Below, piece after piece: positions 25,702 to 34,258 of a DNA stretch of 64,000 nucleotides. The position numbers were made by a program, and so were the translations under genes. The stretch is from Mucilaginibacter sp. Its GTDB lineage: Bacteria > Bacteroidota > Bacteroidia > Sphingobacteriales > Sphingobacteriaceae. The stretch's first letter is position 1; each line of letters opens with the position of its first letter. The notes below the pieces were generated by a model, which did no database searches, was not told the origin of the DNA, and was given only the letters and a program-made list of their open reading frames with translations. The stretch covers positions 1 through 64,000 of the forward strand of contig NZ_JAQBOC010000006.1 in NCBI RefSeq assembly GCF_028288225.1, in the 5' to 3' direction.

Positions 25702-26781
25702 TTAAAAACCGTAAACAGCAGCTAACACAAATTGTGAAGCTGTTTTTGTCGGCGAAAAGCTACTGTTAGTAAATGGCATGTCTTTGTTATGATCAAACCT
25801 GATTTCAGGTATGAAGGTTAAAGGACCTGATTTAATGTTAGCGGTTACAGTAAAAGCGCTATAAGTTGTACTGGCCGTTGCAGGAGTTGATTTTAGTTTG
25901 AAAGATTCACCTCTTAAACCTAATGTAACAGCTTTAGAAACTGCTAACTGGGGATACAAGGCAACGCCACTGTAATCTGCTGCGCCTGCACCAGTTTTGT
26001 TGGCTGCATTCAAACCTAATTTAAAGGCATCGGTAATTTGATAAGATGTAGTTAGATCTTCAATTGTGCCTGAGTATTTACCCGACATGAAGTTAAGGTA
26101 AGCAGTCCAGCCTTTTACAGGAGCCACCATTAACTGTGCGCCAAAGGTTGAAACTTCGCCATTTTGGTGTATTGCACCGCTACCATCGGTATATGATTGG
26201 GTAACTGCGGTATAACTATTCCACTGATCGTTAAAGATACCCGCCATTAAGCTTACTTTGTCGCTAAACGCATAGGTGGCTTTAAAGCCTGCGTTTTGGA
26301 AAGGGCCGGCCCCAAACAGGTATGAAGTTGAATAGTTAAAGTTGCCTACCGGCGAAATTACTTCGTAACCAACAAAAGTTGCCATATAACCTGCTGTTAA
26401 ATTAAATTTATCAGTCACATCAAATGAAACATACAGGTTTTGGATATTAAATGAATTGTTGGCGTTGGCGGCGGCACCATCGCCATTTGGAGTTGATTGA
26501 TACTGGCCTCTTGGACCGAAAGCTAGTTCACCAACAAAAGAGGCTTTACCAACCTTCTTTTTTAAGCCCAGGTCGATCATGCCAATAGATACCGAGTTAT
26601 TATCAGAAGCGAAATAGGTCCCGATATTTGCATGTCTGGAGAAATCGTACTTATAATAAGTATCAACCGAGCCATAAACTACCAGGGGGGCATCGCTGGT
26701 GGTCTTAACTGTGTCCTGCGCTTTTAACGCAAAACTGAAGGCGGATAGAGCAATAAATAAAAGTAAAAGTTTCTTTTTCAT
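25702..26781 (-). CDS. Outer-membrane beta-barrel porin linked to ammonium transporters
   Basis: The 359-residue product has a signal peptide (MKKKLLLLFIALSAFSFALKAQ) and then a regular alternation of aromatic beta-strands to the terminal strand FVLAAVYGF, the C-terminal Phe signature of outer-membrane barrels. It resembles the OmpL/BBP2-type porins often found next to amt genes in Bacteroidota, where they probably admit small nitrogen compounds; this role is inferred from position. It lies between the two amt genes and shares a leader motif (TTAGTTTGATTGAT on the plus strand, 26809-26822) with amt 2. Confidence 0.82.
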   Translation of the reverse strand: MKKKLLLLFIALSAFSFALKAQDTVKTTSDAPLVVYGSVDTYYKYDFSRHANIGTYFASDNNSVSIGMIDLGLKKKVGKASFVGELAFGPRGQYQSTPNGDGAAANANNSFNIQNLYVSFDVTDKFNLTAGYMATFVGYEVISPVGNFNYSTSYLFGAGPFQNAGFKATYAFSDKVSLMAGIFNDQWNSYTAVTQSYTDGSGAIHQNGEVSTFGAQLMVAPVKGWTAYLNFMSGKYSGTIEDLTTSYQITDAFKLGLNAANKTGAGAADYSGVALYPQLAVSKAVTLGLRGESFKLKSTPATASTTYSAFTVTANIKSGPLTFIPEIRFDHNKDMPFTNSSFSPTKTASQFVLAAVYGF

Positions 26782-26918
26782 GATTAAGTGTTAAATTGAA
26801 TGTTTGAATTAGTTTGATTGATTGAATTGTGAATTATTAAAGCATAGAAATCTCCATCTGAATTAATTGAAATTTTAATTCAGCATTGTTTTAAATAAAT
26901 GGCATTATTTATAAAGAA

Positions 26919-26980
26919 CCTTATGCGGCCGGCTGTTAAGAGGATGGTAATTTTAGATTTAATTAACCAGCCGCATAAGG
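26919..26980 (-). terminator. Hairpin between amt 2 and the porin gene
   Basis: Arms CCTTATGCGGC (26919-26929) and GCCGCATAAGG (26970-26980) pair perfectly over 11 bp around a 40-nt loop just after the amt 2 stop; probably a terminator or mRNA-processing structure. Confidence 0.5.
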
Positions 26981-26995
26981 GTATATTAAATTCGA

Positions 26996-28615
26996 TTAAG
27001 CGGTAACTTTGGTACCTGTTTCAAACAGGCCGCTTAAGCTGATATCTTCTTCTTGCGGAGGATATGCTTCAATTCCATGATCGAATACATCAATACCTCC
27101 AACACCGGCTTCACCATGTTCTTCAACACGCAATCTCCATGGGTTTGGTAATTTATTAATGATAAACATCATTATAAAGGTCACCACAAAAACTGCAATT
27201 GCAATAGTGAAAGTACCTATAGCCTGCGCTGTAAGCACACTGGTACCACCACCATAAAACAAACCGGTAACCGGTGCAGAATTATCAGCACCGGTAGGCC
27301 CGGTAACTCCATATTGTCCGCTGGCAAATAAACCTAGTGAAAGTGTACCCCAAATACCATTTAAGCCATGTACAGAAACTGCACCCACCGGATCATCAAT
27401 ACGGAACCACTCGAAAATATAAGTACCGGCAAATACAATAAAGCCAGCAACAGCGCCTAACATGATAGCACCCAAAGGACTAACCCAGTAGCAAGGACAC
27501 GTAATAGCTACCAAACCTGCAAGAAAACCATTAACAGTAAACGCTAAATCGAATTTACCTTTAGTTGGGCCCCACCATAATGCGGCAAGCATAGCTGTAA
27601 ATCCTGCAGCGCAAGCCGCAAGTGTAGTGTTTGCAGCAACACGACCAATACCCTGGCCATCCATTGCTGAAAGCGTACTGCCCGGGTTAAAGCCGTACCA
27701 GCCAAACCATAATATAAAACCACCCACAGCAGCAACTAATAAGTTATGTCCGGCAGGTAATCCTCCTTTTGCTTTATCATCCCGCGCAAATATTCTGCCC
27801 AAACGAGGGCCTAATACTATGGCTCCGGCCAATGATGCCATACCACCAATAGTGTGTACTACTGTTGAACCAGCAAAATCGCGGAAGCCCTGGCCCAATG
27901 ATGGCAGGAAGTTTCCTGCAGTTCCCATCAATGCAAGGAAGCCATCCGGTCCCCAGGCCCAGTGACCAATTATAGGATAGATAAAACCGGTAATGCCAAT
28001 ACTGTAAAGAATATCCCCACGGAAGCTTGTGCGGCCTATCATAGCGCCTGATACTATTGTTGAACAAGTATCAGCAAAAGCATACTGAAATATCCAGTGT
28101 GCTAAAAGCGGGATACCTGTAGTACCGTATGTTAAAGGGGTATTTTGTAAAAAGAACCAGTTGGTAATAGTTTTTCCGTCAGCCCCTAATCCGCCCCAGC
28201 CAATAAAGCCATTACCGTTACCAAACATAAATGCATAACCAACAGCATAAAATAAAATCCCACAAAGGCAGGTATCAAAAATACACTCCATTAAAACGTT
28301 AACCGTTTCCCTTTTACGTGCAAAGCCAGCCTCAAGCATCACAAAACCCGCCTGCATGCCAAATACTAAAAAGGCAGCAACCAGTGTCCATACTGTATTA
28401 ACTGTATTAATCAATGATGTTTCATGTGCCGTATATACTTCGGCAGCAGCGTGCGCCTTGGTAGGAAGAAGCCCGGGCAGTGTCATCATAGCTAATATAA
28501 TAAGACCAAGTCCTATCATTTTCCCCGCAAAAATGGTTGCCCCAAGTTGCCATTTTTCCCGTGTCAGTTGTCGGACTGAACTAAGCAAGCCCTCCTTTGT
28601 TGATTGTAGTTTCAT
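26996..28615 (-). CDS. amt: Ammonium transporter (Amt), long form
   Basis: The 539-residue product is longer than Amt 1 because of an N-terminal extension of about 60 residues (with a hydrophobic segment and PTKAHAAAEVYTAHE, suggesting a cleaved signal or an extra helix) and a hydrophilic C-tail of about 45 residues (VEEHGEAGVGGIDVFDHGIEAYPPQ). Family landmarks are present: VMLEAGFARKRETVNVLMEC, GSTVVHTIGGMASLAGA and VSVHGLNGIWGTLSLG. It is divergent from glnN across a 548-bp AT-rich interval. Such C-tails regulate pore gating in Amt trimers; whether PII binds here is unknown. Confidence 0.95.
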   Translation of the reverse strand: MKLQSTKEGLLSSVRQLTREKWQLGATIFAGKMIGLGLIILAMMTLPGLLPTKAHAAAEVYTAHETSLINTVNTVWTLVAAFLVFGMQAGFVMLEAGFARKRETVNVLMECIFDTCLCGILFYAVGYAFMFGNGNGFIGWGGLGADGKTITNWFFLQNTPLTYGTTGIPLLAHWIFQYAFADTCSTIVSGAMIGRTSFRGDILYSIGITGFIYPIIGHWAWGPDGFLALMGTAGNFLPSLGQGFRDFAGSTVVHTIGGMASLAGAIVLGPRLGRIFARDDKAKGGLPAGHNLLVAAVGGFILWFGWYGFNPGSTLSAMDGQGIGRVAANTTLAACAAGFTAMLAALWWGPTKGKFDLAFTVNGFLAGLVAITCPCYWVSPLGAIMLGAVAGFIVFAGTYIFEWFRIDDPVGAVSVHGLNGIWGTLSLGLFASGQYGVTGPTGADNSAPVTGLFYGGGTSVLTAQAIGTFTIAIAVFVVTFIMMFIINKLPNPWRLRVEEHGEAGVGGIDVFDHGIEAYPPQEEDISLSGLFETGTKVTA

Positions 28616-29163
28616 TGTTTTGATTAGTTTAATTTAGTTTGATTGATATATTTATTAAGGTGAATTCTCAAAATCCGGGAATACTCGTTAAAAATCGATA
28701 CAGTTCTAATGCTTTTTTATCAAATACTTAATAATTGTACCGTTTTTATAAATATTTCTATGAAATTAGGTATGAATTTTAACAAAAACAAATTTTTGAA
28801 CAATAATTTAACATTAAAATTATCATTTTTATTAAAATTACAATTTTAACATAAAAAACCATGCAATTTTTAAACATTTAATAACAAAACAGCAAAGTCA
28901 TAAATTATTACCCGCAAACTATCCGGATTCTGAAAAATAATTCAATTGCTATCTAATATTTAATGAATTCTCATCAAAAAGGCCCGAAATACCCCTCAAC
29001 ACTTTATATTTTACCCCAAAAACATATCATAATCACCCATAAACCCTAAAATTTCTATGTTTTTTTAAAAAAACAGCACGTCTTATGATATTTATTTAAA
29101 AATCTATACATATAATAAAGTATAATTTTAATTTTGAGCTAAACCATTATTAAATTCAATTTC
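28616..29163. other. Divergent regulatory interval between amt 2 and glnN
   Basis: 548 AT-rich bases with no gene. TAATTTTG at 29129-29136 fits TAnnTTTG and would start glnN about 24 nt before its ATG. TTAGTTTGATTGAT at 28634-28647 repeats the leader motif of the porin gene. Confidence 0.5.
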
Positions 29164-31338
29164 ATGGGTAATATTCGTTTTCAGGCTTTGCAAGCAGTGC
29201 TCACCAGGGGGATTCCCGAGGTAAAATTCCCATCTCAAAAAATCTCTGATTTTTTTGGAGCAAACGTTTTCGATAAAAAGAAAATGAAGGAATACCTTTC
29301 GTCCGAGGCTTACCAGGGCATTATTAATTCTATTGATAAAGGCGAGCCAATTCCAAGGGATATGGCCGAGCAGGTTGCTTCTGCAATGAGATCATGGGCA
29401 ATGGGCAAAGGGGCCACGCATTATACACACTGGTTTCAACCCCTCACCGGCTCAACTGCCGAAAAGCACGATGCATTTTTTGAGCCCACCGGCGACGGTG
29501 GCGCTATAGAACGATTTTCTGGCGATGCACTGGCACAACAGGAGCCTGATGCTTCCAGCTTTCCAAGCGGCGGCATCCGTAATACCTTTGAGGCCCGCGG
29601 CTATACTGCCTGGGATCCTTCATCCCCGGCCTTTATTATGGCGCGCACTTTATGTATTCCTACGGTTTTTGTTTCGTACACAGGCGAAGCACTTGATTAT
29701 AAAGTGCCATTATTAAAGGCTTTGCATGTTTTAGATAAGGCTGCTGTTGATGTATGCCATTATTTTGATAAAAGCATTGAAAAAGTAAATGCTTCATTGG
29801 GTATTGAACAGGAATATTTTCTGGTTGATATTGCCCTGTTTAATGCCCGTCCTGATCTGTATTTAACCGGCCGTACCCTATTTGGTCATATGTCTGCAAA
29901 AAATCAGCAGCTGGAGGATCATTATTTCGGTGCGATACCTGAGCGGGTGTACACTTTTATGCAGGATATGGAAACAGAGGCCTTATTATTAGGCATCCCC
30001 TTAAAAACCAGGCATAATGAAGTTGCACCTTCACAATTTGAGTGTGCACCAATTTACGAAGAAATAAACCTGGCAATTGATCATAACCAACTATTGATGG
30101 ACTTGATGGACAGGGTGGCAAAGCGGCACAATTTTAAGGTTTTGCTGCACGAAAAGCCTTATGCCGGCATCAACGGTTCGGGCAAGCACAACAACTGGTC
30201 GATGATTACCAATACGGGTAAAAATTTATTATCGCCTGGTAAAACGCCAAAAAACAACCTGATGTTCCTTACATTTTTTGTAAATACTATCAGGGCGGTT
30301 TATGAACATGCCGATTTGTTAAGAGCCTCAATAGCTTCAGTAAATAACGATCATCGATTAGGTGCAAACGAAGCGCCCCCGGCTATTATGTCCATATTTT
30401 TAGGCACGCAATTAAGCGATGTGCTTGATGAGATAGAAACATCAAGGATCAGCAAAAAAATAAAGGAAGATGCTTTACTTTGGCAGGGCATTCCAAAGAT
30501 TCCGCAGATCTTAAAAGACAATACTGATCGTAACCGTACTTCGCCTTTTGCCTTTACAGGCAATAAATTTGAGCTGCGTGCGGTTGGTTCATCAGCAAAT
30601 TCAGCAAGCCCGATGACTATTTTAAACATGATAGTTGCTGATCAGCTTAAAAAATTCAAATACGATGTTGATAAGCTTATAAAAAAGGGCGAAAAGAAGG
30701 ACGTTGCCTTGCTGATAGTTATTAAAAAATACATTAAAGAATCGAAGAACATCCGTTTTGAAGGCAATGGCTATAGCGAGCAATGGGAAATAGAGGCCGC
30801 CGAAAGGGGGTTGACTAATATAAAGACTACTCCCAAAGCGCTTGACGCTCTACTATCTGATAAAACGGATTATTTATTTACAGATACGGGTGTATTTACT
30901 AATCGGGAAGCACATGCCCGTCATGAAATTTTATTAGATAGCTTTTATAAAAAACTACAGATAGAGGCCCGCGTTATTGGCGAACTTGGCGTTAACGTAA
31001 TTATACCTGCAGCTTTGGCTTACCAGAGCAAACTGGTTGAAAATGTGAAGGGATTAAAGGATATCGGCCTTGATAAAGAAACTTACAAGGCACAGTTAGA
31101 CATCATTACTAAAATAGCTGAGCACGTTAACTTTATTAAGTCAAACATTGAGGAGATGGTTAATGCACGTAAAAAAGCAAATACTATTGAAGATATCCGC
31201 GATAAAGCTATCGAGTACGATGAAAAAGTAAAACCATTCTTCCAGCCTATCCGCTATCATGTTGATAAGCTTGAACAATTGGTGGACGATTCACTATGGC
31301 CGTTACCAAAGTTTAGGGAACTGCTGTTTATAAAATAG
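29164..31338 (+). CDS. glnN: Glutamine synthetase type III
   Basis: The 724-residue enzyme condenses ammonium and glutamate using ATP. Length matches GSIII (about 700-730) and not GSI or GSII. The GSIII-specific N-terminus (FQALQAVLTRGIPEVKFPSQKISDFFG), SLGIEQEYFLVD near residue 216, and the ATP/ammonium motifs KPYAGINGSGKHNNWSM and RNRTSPFAFTGNKFELRAVGSSAN are all present. It sits next to two ammonium transporters and, with GltBD at 51.7 kb, completes the GS-GOGAT pathway. Confidence 0.96.
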   Translation: MGNIRFQALQAVLTRGIPEVKFPSQKISDFFGANVFDKKKMKEYLSSEAYQGIINSIDKGEPIPRDMAEQVASAMRSWAMGKGATHYTHWFQPLTGSTAEKHDAFFEPTGDGGAIERFSGDALAQQEPDASSFPSGGIRNTFEARGYTAWDPSSPAFIMARTLCIPTVFVSYTGEALDYKVPLLKALHVLDKAAVDVCHYFDKSIEKVNASLGIEQEYFLVDIALFNARPDLYLTGRTLFGHMSAKNQQLEDHYFGAIPERVYTFMQDMETEALLLGIPLKTRHNEVAPSQFECAPIYEEINLAIDHNQLLMDLMDRVAKRHNFKVLLHEKPYAGINGSGKHNNWSMITNTGKNLLSPGKTPKNNLMFLTFFVNTIRAVYEHADLLRASIASVNNDHRLGANEAPPAIMSIFLGTQLSDVLDEIETSRISKKIKEDALLWQGIPKIPQILKDNTDRNRTSPFAFTGNKFELRAVGSSANSASPMTILNMIVADQLKKFKYDVDKLIKKGEKKDVALLIVIKKYIKESKNIRFEGNGYSEQWEIEAAERGLTNIKTTPKALDALLSDKTDYLFTDTGVFTNREAHARHEILLDSFYKKLQIEARVIGELGVNVIIPAALAYQSKLVENVKGLKDIGLDKETYKAQLDIITKIAEHVNFIKSNIEEMVNARKKANTIEDIRDKAIEYDEKVKPFFQPIRYHVDKLEQLVDDSLWPLPKFRELLFIK

Positions 31339-31340
31339 AC

Positions 31341-31501
31341 ACCAATTTCACGAATTATTTCGAATTTCACGAATTAGATTTGAGTAAATTCGATTTAATT
31401 CGTGGAATTCGTGCTTTTTAATTCGTGTGATTCGCCTGAATTAGTGAAATTCGTGTCATTCAATTCGTGCAATTCGTCTAAATTCGTAGTATTCGTGTCA
31501 T
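31341..31501. repeat. Word-repeat element (AATTCGTG type), overlapping the 3' end of the CLC gene
   Basis: About 160 bases of AATTCGTG, CACGAATT and near-variants run from beyond the glnN stop into the last ~110 bases of the CLC gene. 31351-31376 is an exact 26-bp copy of 32873-32898, so the two ends of the CLC gene carry the same block. Confidence 0.75.
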
Positions 31502-32834
31502 TTAGTTCTTTTATGTATTGAACCTTAAGATGATCATATAGAGAGTGTTTGTCAATCAAAATTGATACAAGGCTGGCTATCATACCTGCCAGTATAAGGT
31601 GGAAGATAACGTTATGACGGTCTGTCATTTCAAGCACCAATATTACCGATGTAAACGGCGAGCGGGTAACGCCGGTTAAAAACCCAACCATCCCGGCTAA
31701 AATAAGCATATTGGCATTATTGTCAGACACTTTGAACCAGCCTGCTATTAACGAGCCAACGCTGGCGCCTGCACCCAGTGCGGGTGCAAAGATCCCACCG
31801 GCTGCCCCTGTTGTAAATGAAACCAATGTGCCGCCTATCCTTAATAAAGGCGTATACCATGCAACATATTTATCTGGCGTGAACAATGTTTTTTGCATAA
31901 TATCCTTCCCTGATCCTAAAGCCCCTTTATCAATAAAAAACGCCATCGATACCAAAATAAGTGCGCATATAATTACGTATACAACATGCTGCCAGTGAAA
32001 TTTAAACCTGGCTTTAAAAGCGGATATAAATAGTACCAGTTTTGACATGGCGCTACCGCACAATCCCGAAATAATAGCAACCAGGGCTACACCTAAAAAT
32101 ATATATCCCGATAGGTTGTCAACCTTTGGGTAGCCAAGGTATAAATATGGCCCTAAAAGCGCTTGAGCTGACAAACCGGCAATAATAACTGACGAGAAAA
32201 TAGCCGTTTTATAATAGCTAAAGTGCGTTTTTGTTAATTCTTCAATAGCAAATACAATTCCGCCAAGTGGCGTGTTAAACGCAGCAGCCAAACCAGCAGC
32301 TGCACCTGTAACCATCATATTTTTCTTAGCAATTTTTGGCCACCATTTAGGCAATAGCTGGTAAACAATTTTATATATGGAGGTTGCTATCTGGATAGTT
32401 GGCCCCTCCCTGCCAATTGCGCCGCCACCAACTGCCATAACCAGGCTTGATGCTACTTTTACTACTATTATGCGAAAGCCCAAAAGCTTATCAATTACCT
32501 GGCTCGTTTTAGGCGATGAGATCTGTATAGCCGCCATAACCTGCGGTATACCACTGCCGCGTGCATAAGGCGAAAATCGTTGTACCAGCCACCATGCCAA
32601 TACAAAGCATGCAGGTGATACAATAAAAAGCAACCAGGCATGATGATTAAAAATAAACATGGTAACATCTTCGGCAGCTACAAAAAGCTTAGTGTACAAT
32701 ACAGCTGCCAACCCGGTAATTATTGAAGCTATCCAGAACGGGATGGCTTGCAGGGCATTCTTTTTTAGGTTCTCGTTGCGGATCCTGTCAAATGATCGTT
32801 TTAGTTGAAGGCGGAGCCAGGAAATTATTTTCAT
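31395..32834 (-). CDS. CLC-family chloride channel/antiporter with a repeat-derived C-terminal tail
   Basis: The 479-residue membrane protein has the CLC signatures GSGIPQV (93-99), GREGPT with gating Glu143, and GGIFAPALG, plus the internal FAIEEL (Glu198/Glu199) typical of H+/Cl- exchangers. It should swap chloride for protons across the inner membrane. The last 37 residues (from 443: ELNDTNTTNLDELHELNDTN and so on) are hydrophilic Asn/Thr-rich and are encoded by the AATTCGTG-word element rather than by normal gene sequence. No CBS domains follow the membrane part. Confidence 0.92.
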   Translation of the reverse strand: MKIISWLRLQLKRSFDRIRNENLKKNALQAIPFWIASIITGLAAVLYTKLFVAAEDVTMFIFNHHAWLLFIVSPACFVLAWWLVQRFSPYARGSGIPQVMAAIQISSPKTSQVIDKLLGFRIIVVKVASSLVMAVGGGAIGREGPTIQIATSIYKIVYQLLPKWWPKIAKKNMMVTGAAAGLAAAFNTPLGGIVFAIEELTKTHFSYYKTAIFSSVIIAGLSAQALLGPYLYLGYPKVDNLSGYIFLGVALVAIISGLCGSAMSKLVLFISAFKARFKFHWQHVVYVIICALILVSMAFFIDKGALGSGKDIMQKTLFTPDKYVAWYTPLLRIGGTLVSFTTGAAGGIFAPALGAGASVGSLIAGWFKVSDNNANMLILAGMVGFLTGVTRSPFTSVILVLEMTDRHNVIFHLILAGMIASLVSILIDKHSLYDHLKVQYIKELNDTNTTNLDELHELNDTNFTNSGESHELKSTNSTN

Positions 32835-32861
32835 TAAGCAGCGAAGATGTTATTAGTTAAC

Positions 32862-32986
32862 ACAAATTTTCGCGAATTATTTCGAATTTCACGAATTATG
32901 TTAGTGCGAATTTGATAAAATTCGGTAATTAGTTATTAATTAGATTTGTGGAATTCGATTAAATTCGTGCCATTCGTGTTATTAAC
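32862..32986. repeat. Word-repeat element (AATTCGTG type), 5' side of the CLC gene
   Basis: Reiterated CGAATT/AATTCG/TTCGTG words fill the divergent gap between the CLC gene and purM, including a 26-bp exact copy (32873-32898) of the element at 31351-31376. Its right end runs into the purM promoter box. Confidence 0.7.
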
Positions 32987-32989
32987 TTT

Positions 32990-32997
32990 TATATTTG
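32990..32997 (+). promoter_or_regulatory. TAnnTTTG box abutting the purM start codon
   Basis: TATATTTG ends 4 nt before the ATG, so the mRNA would be almost leaderless. The -33 region falls inside the AATTCGTG-word element. Confidence 0.45.
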
Positions 32998-33001
32998 CCC
33001 C

Positions 33002-34183
33002 ATGAATTCTTCGCAAAGGTATGATCAAAGAGGTGTATCGGCCTCTAAGGATGATGTACATAATGCTATAAAAAATATTGATAAGGGAATTTTCCCAAAG
33101 GCATTTTGCAAAATAGTGCCCGATATTTTAACCAATGATCCACTTTATTGTAACATAATGCATGCTGATGGAGCTGGGACAAAATCATCATTGGCTTATA
33201 CTTACTGGAAAGAGACCGGTGATATTTCTGTTTGGCGGGGAATAGCCCAGGATGCCATTATTATGAACCTGGACGATCTGCTTTGTGTAGGCGCTACGAA
33301 TAATATTCTTTTATCATCAACCATCGGCAGAAATAAAAATTTAATTCCGGGCGAAGTTATTGCAGCCATCATAAACGGAACAGAAGAGATCCTTGCCGAA
33401 TTAAGACAAGCAGGCATAGGCATCTATTCAACCGGCGGAGAAACTGCCGATGTTGGCGACCTGGTGCGTACTATTATAGTTGATTCAACCGTTACCTGCC
33501 GTATGAAACAGGCTGATGTGATCTCGAATCATCGTATCCAGCCGGGTGATGTAATTGTCGGACTTGCATCTTACGGACAAGCATCCTACGAAAAAGAATA
33601 CAACGGCGGCATGGGCTCAAACGGCTTAACATCAGCCCGGCACGATGTTTTTAATAAAACAATCGCTGATAAATATCCCGAAAGCTACGATGCAGCTATC
33701 CCCTACGAACTTATTTTTTCAGGCAGTAAAAACTTAACTGACCTGATTGATACAGGTAACGGACAAAGCATCACAGCCGGCAAGCTGGTATTATCAGCAA
33801 CCCGCACTTATGCCCCTATTATCAAAAAAATATTGGATGGCTACCGCCAAAACATACATGGCATGGTACATTGCAGCGGAGGCGCGCAAACAAAAGTGCT
33901 TCACTTTATTGATAACCTGCATATAATAAAAGACAACCTGTTCCCTGTCCCCCCACTGTTTAACCTGATCCAGCAGGAATCAAAAACAAGCTGGCAGGAA
34001 ATGTACAAAGTATTTAATATGGGGCACAGAATGGAGCTTTATATTCCGCAGGAAATTGCTGACGACCTGATAAAGATCTCGCAAAGCTTTGGGGTAGATG
34101 CACAGATCATCGGCCGCGTGGAAGCTGCCGATAAAAAGCAGGTAACTATCCGCTCGGAGTTTGGGGAGTTTGTGTATAATTAA
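33002..34183 (+). CDS. purM: Phosphoribosylformylglycinamidine cyclo-ligase (AIR synthase)
   Basis: The 393-residue product closes the imidazole ring of AIR from FGAM with ATP. Recognisable motifs are the N-terminal YDQRGVSASKDDVHNAI, HADGAGTKSSLAY near residue 54, and GGETADVGDLVRT near 147. Length is about 40 residues above E. coli PurM, in line with Bacteroidota forms. It is separated from purL and lies alone between the CLC gene and a strong terminator. The enzyme works in the cytoplasm directly after PurL/PurS/PurQ. Confidence 0.93.
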   Translation: MNSSQRYDQRGVSASKDDVHNAIKNIDKGIFPKAFCKIVPDILTNDPLYCNIMHADGAGTKSSLAYTYWKETGDISVWRGIAQDAIIMNLDDLLCVGATNNILLSSTIGRNKNLIPGEVIAAIINGTEEILAELRQAGIGIYSTGGETADVGDLVRTIIVDSTVTCRMKQADVISNHRIQPGDVIVGLASYGQASYEKEYNGGMGSNGLTSARHDVFNKTIADKYPESYDAAIPYELIFSGSKNLTDLIDTGNGQSITAGKLVLSATRTYAPIIKKILDGYRQNIHGMVHCSGGAQTKVLHFIDNLHIIKDNLFPVPPLFNLIQQESKTSWQEMYKVFNMGHRMELYIPQEIADDLIKISQSFGVDAQIIGRVEAADKKQVTIRSEFGEFVYN

Positions 34184-34200
34184 TCATTAAAAAAAATTTA

Positions 34201-34242
34201 TATAAAAAGGGTCCCCGATAAAAATCGGGGACCCTTTTTATA
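34201..34242. terminator. Bidirectional terminator between purM and the TonB receptor gene
   Basis: Perfect 19-bp arms (TATAAAAAGGGTCCCCGAT and complement) with a 4-nt loop AAAA; a GC core with A/T flanks suits both converging genes. Confidence 0.9.
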
Positions 34243-34258
34243 TAGTTAAAGATTGATA

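Noticed and set aside
29129..29136. Riboswitch in the amt-glnN interval
   Set aside because: Only AT-rich sequence and a promoter-like box were seen; no conserved riboswitch core was recognised by eye.
31341..32986. CRISPR-like reading of the AATTCGTG repeats
   Set aside because: Units are short, variable and directly adjacent, with no unique spacers and no cas genes.
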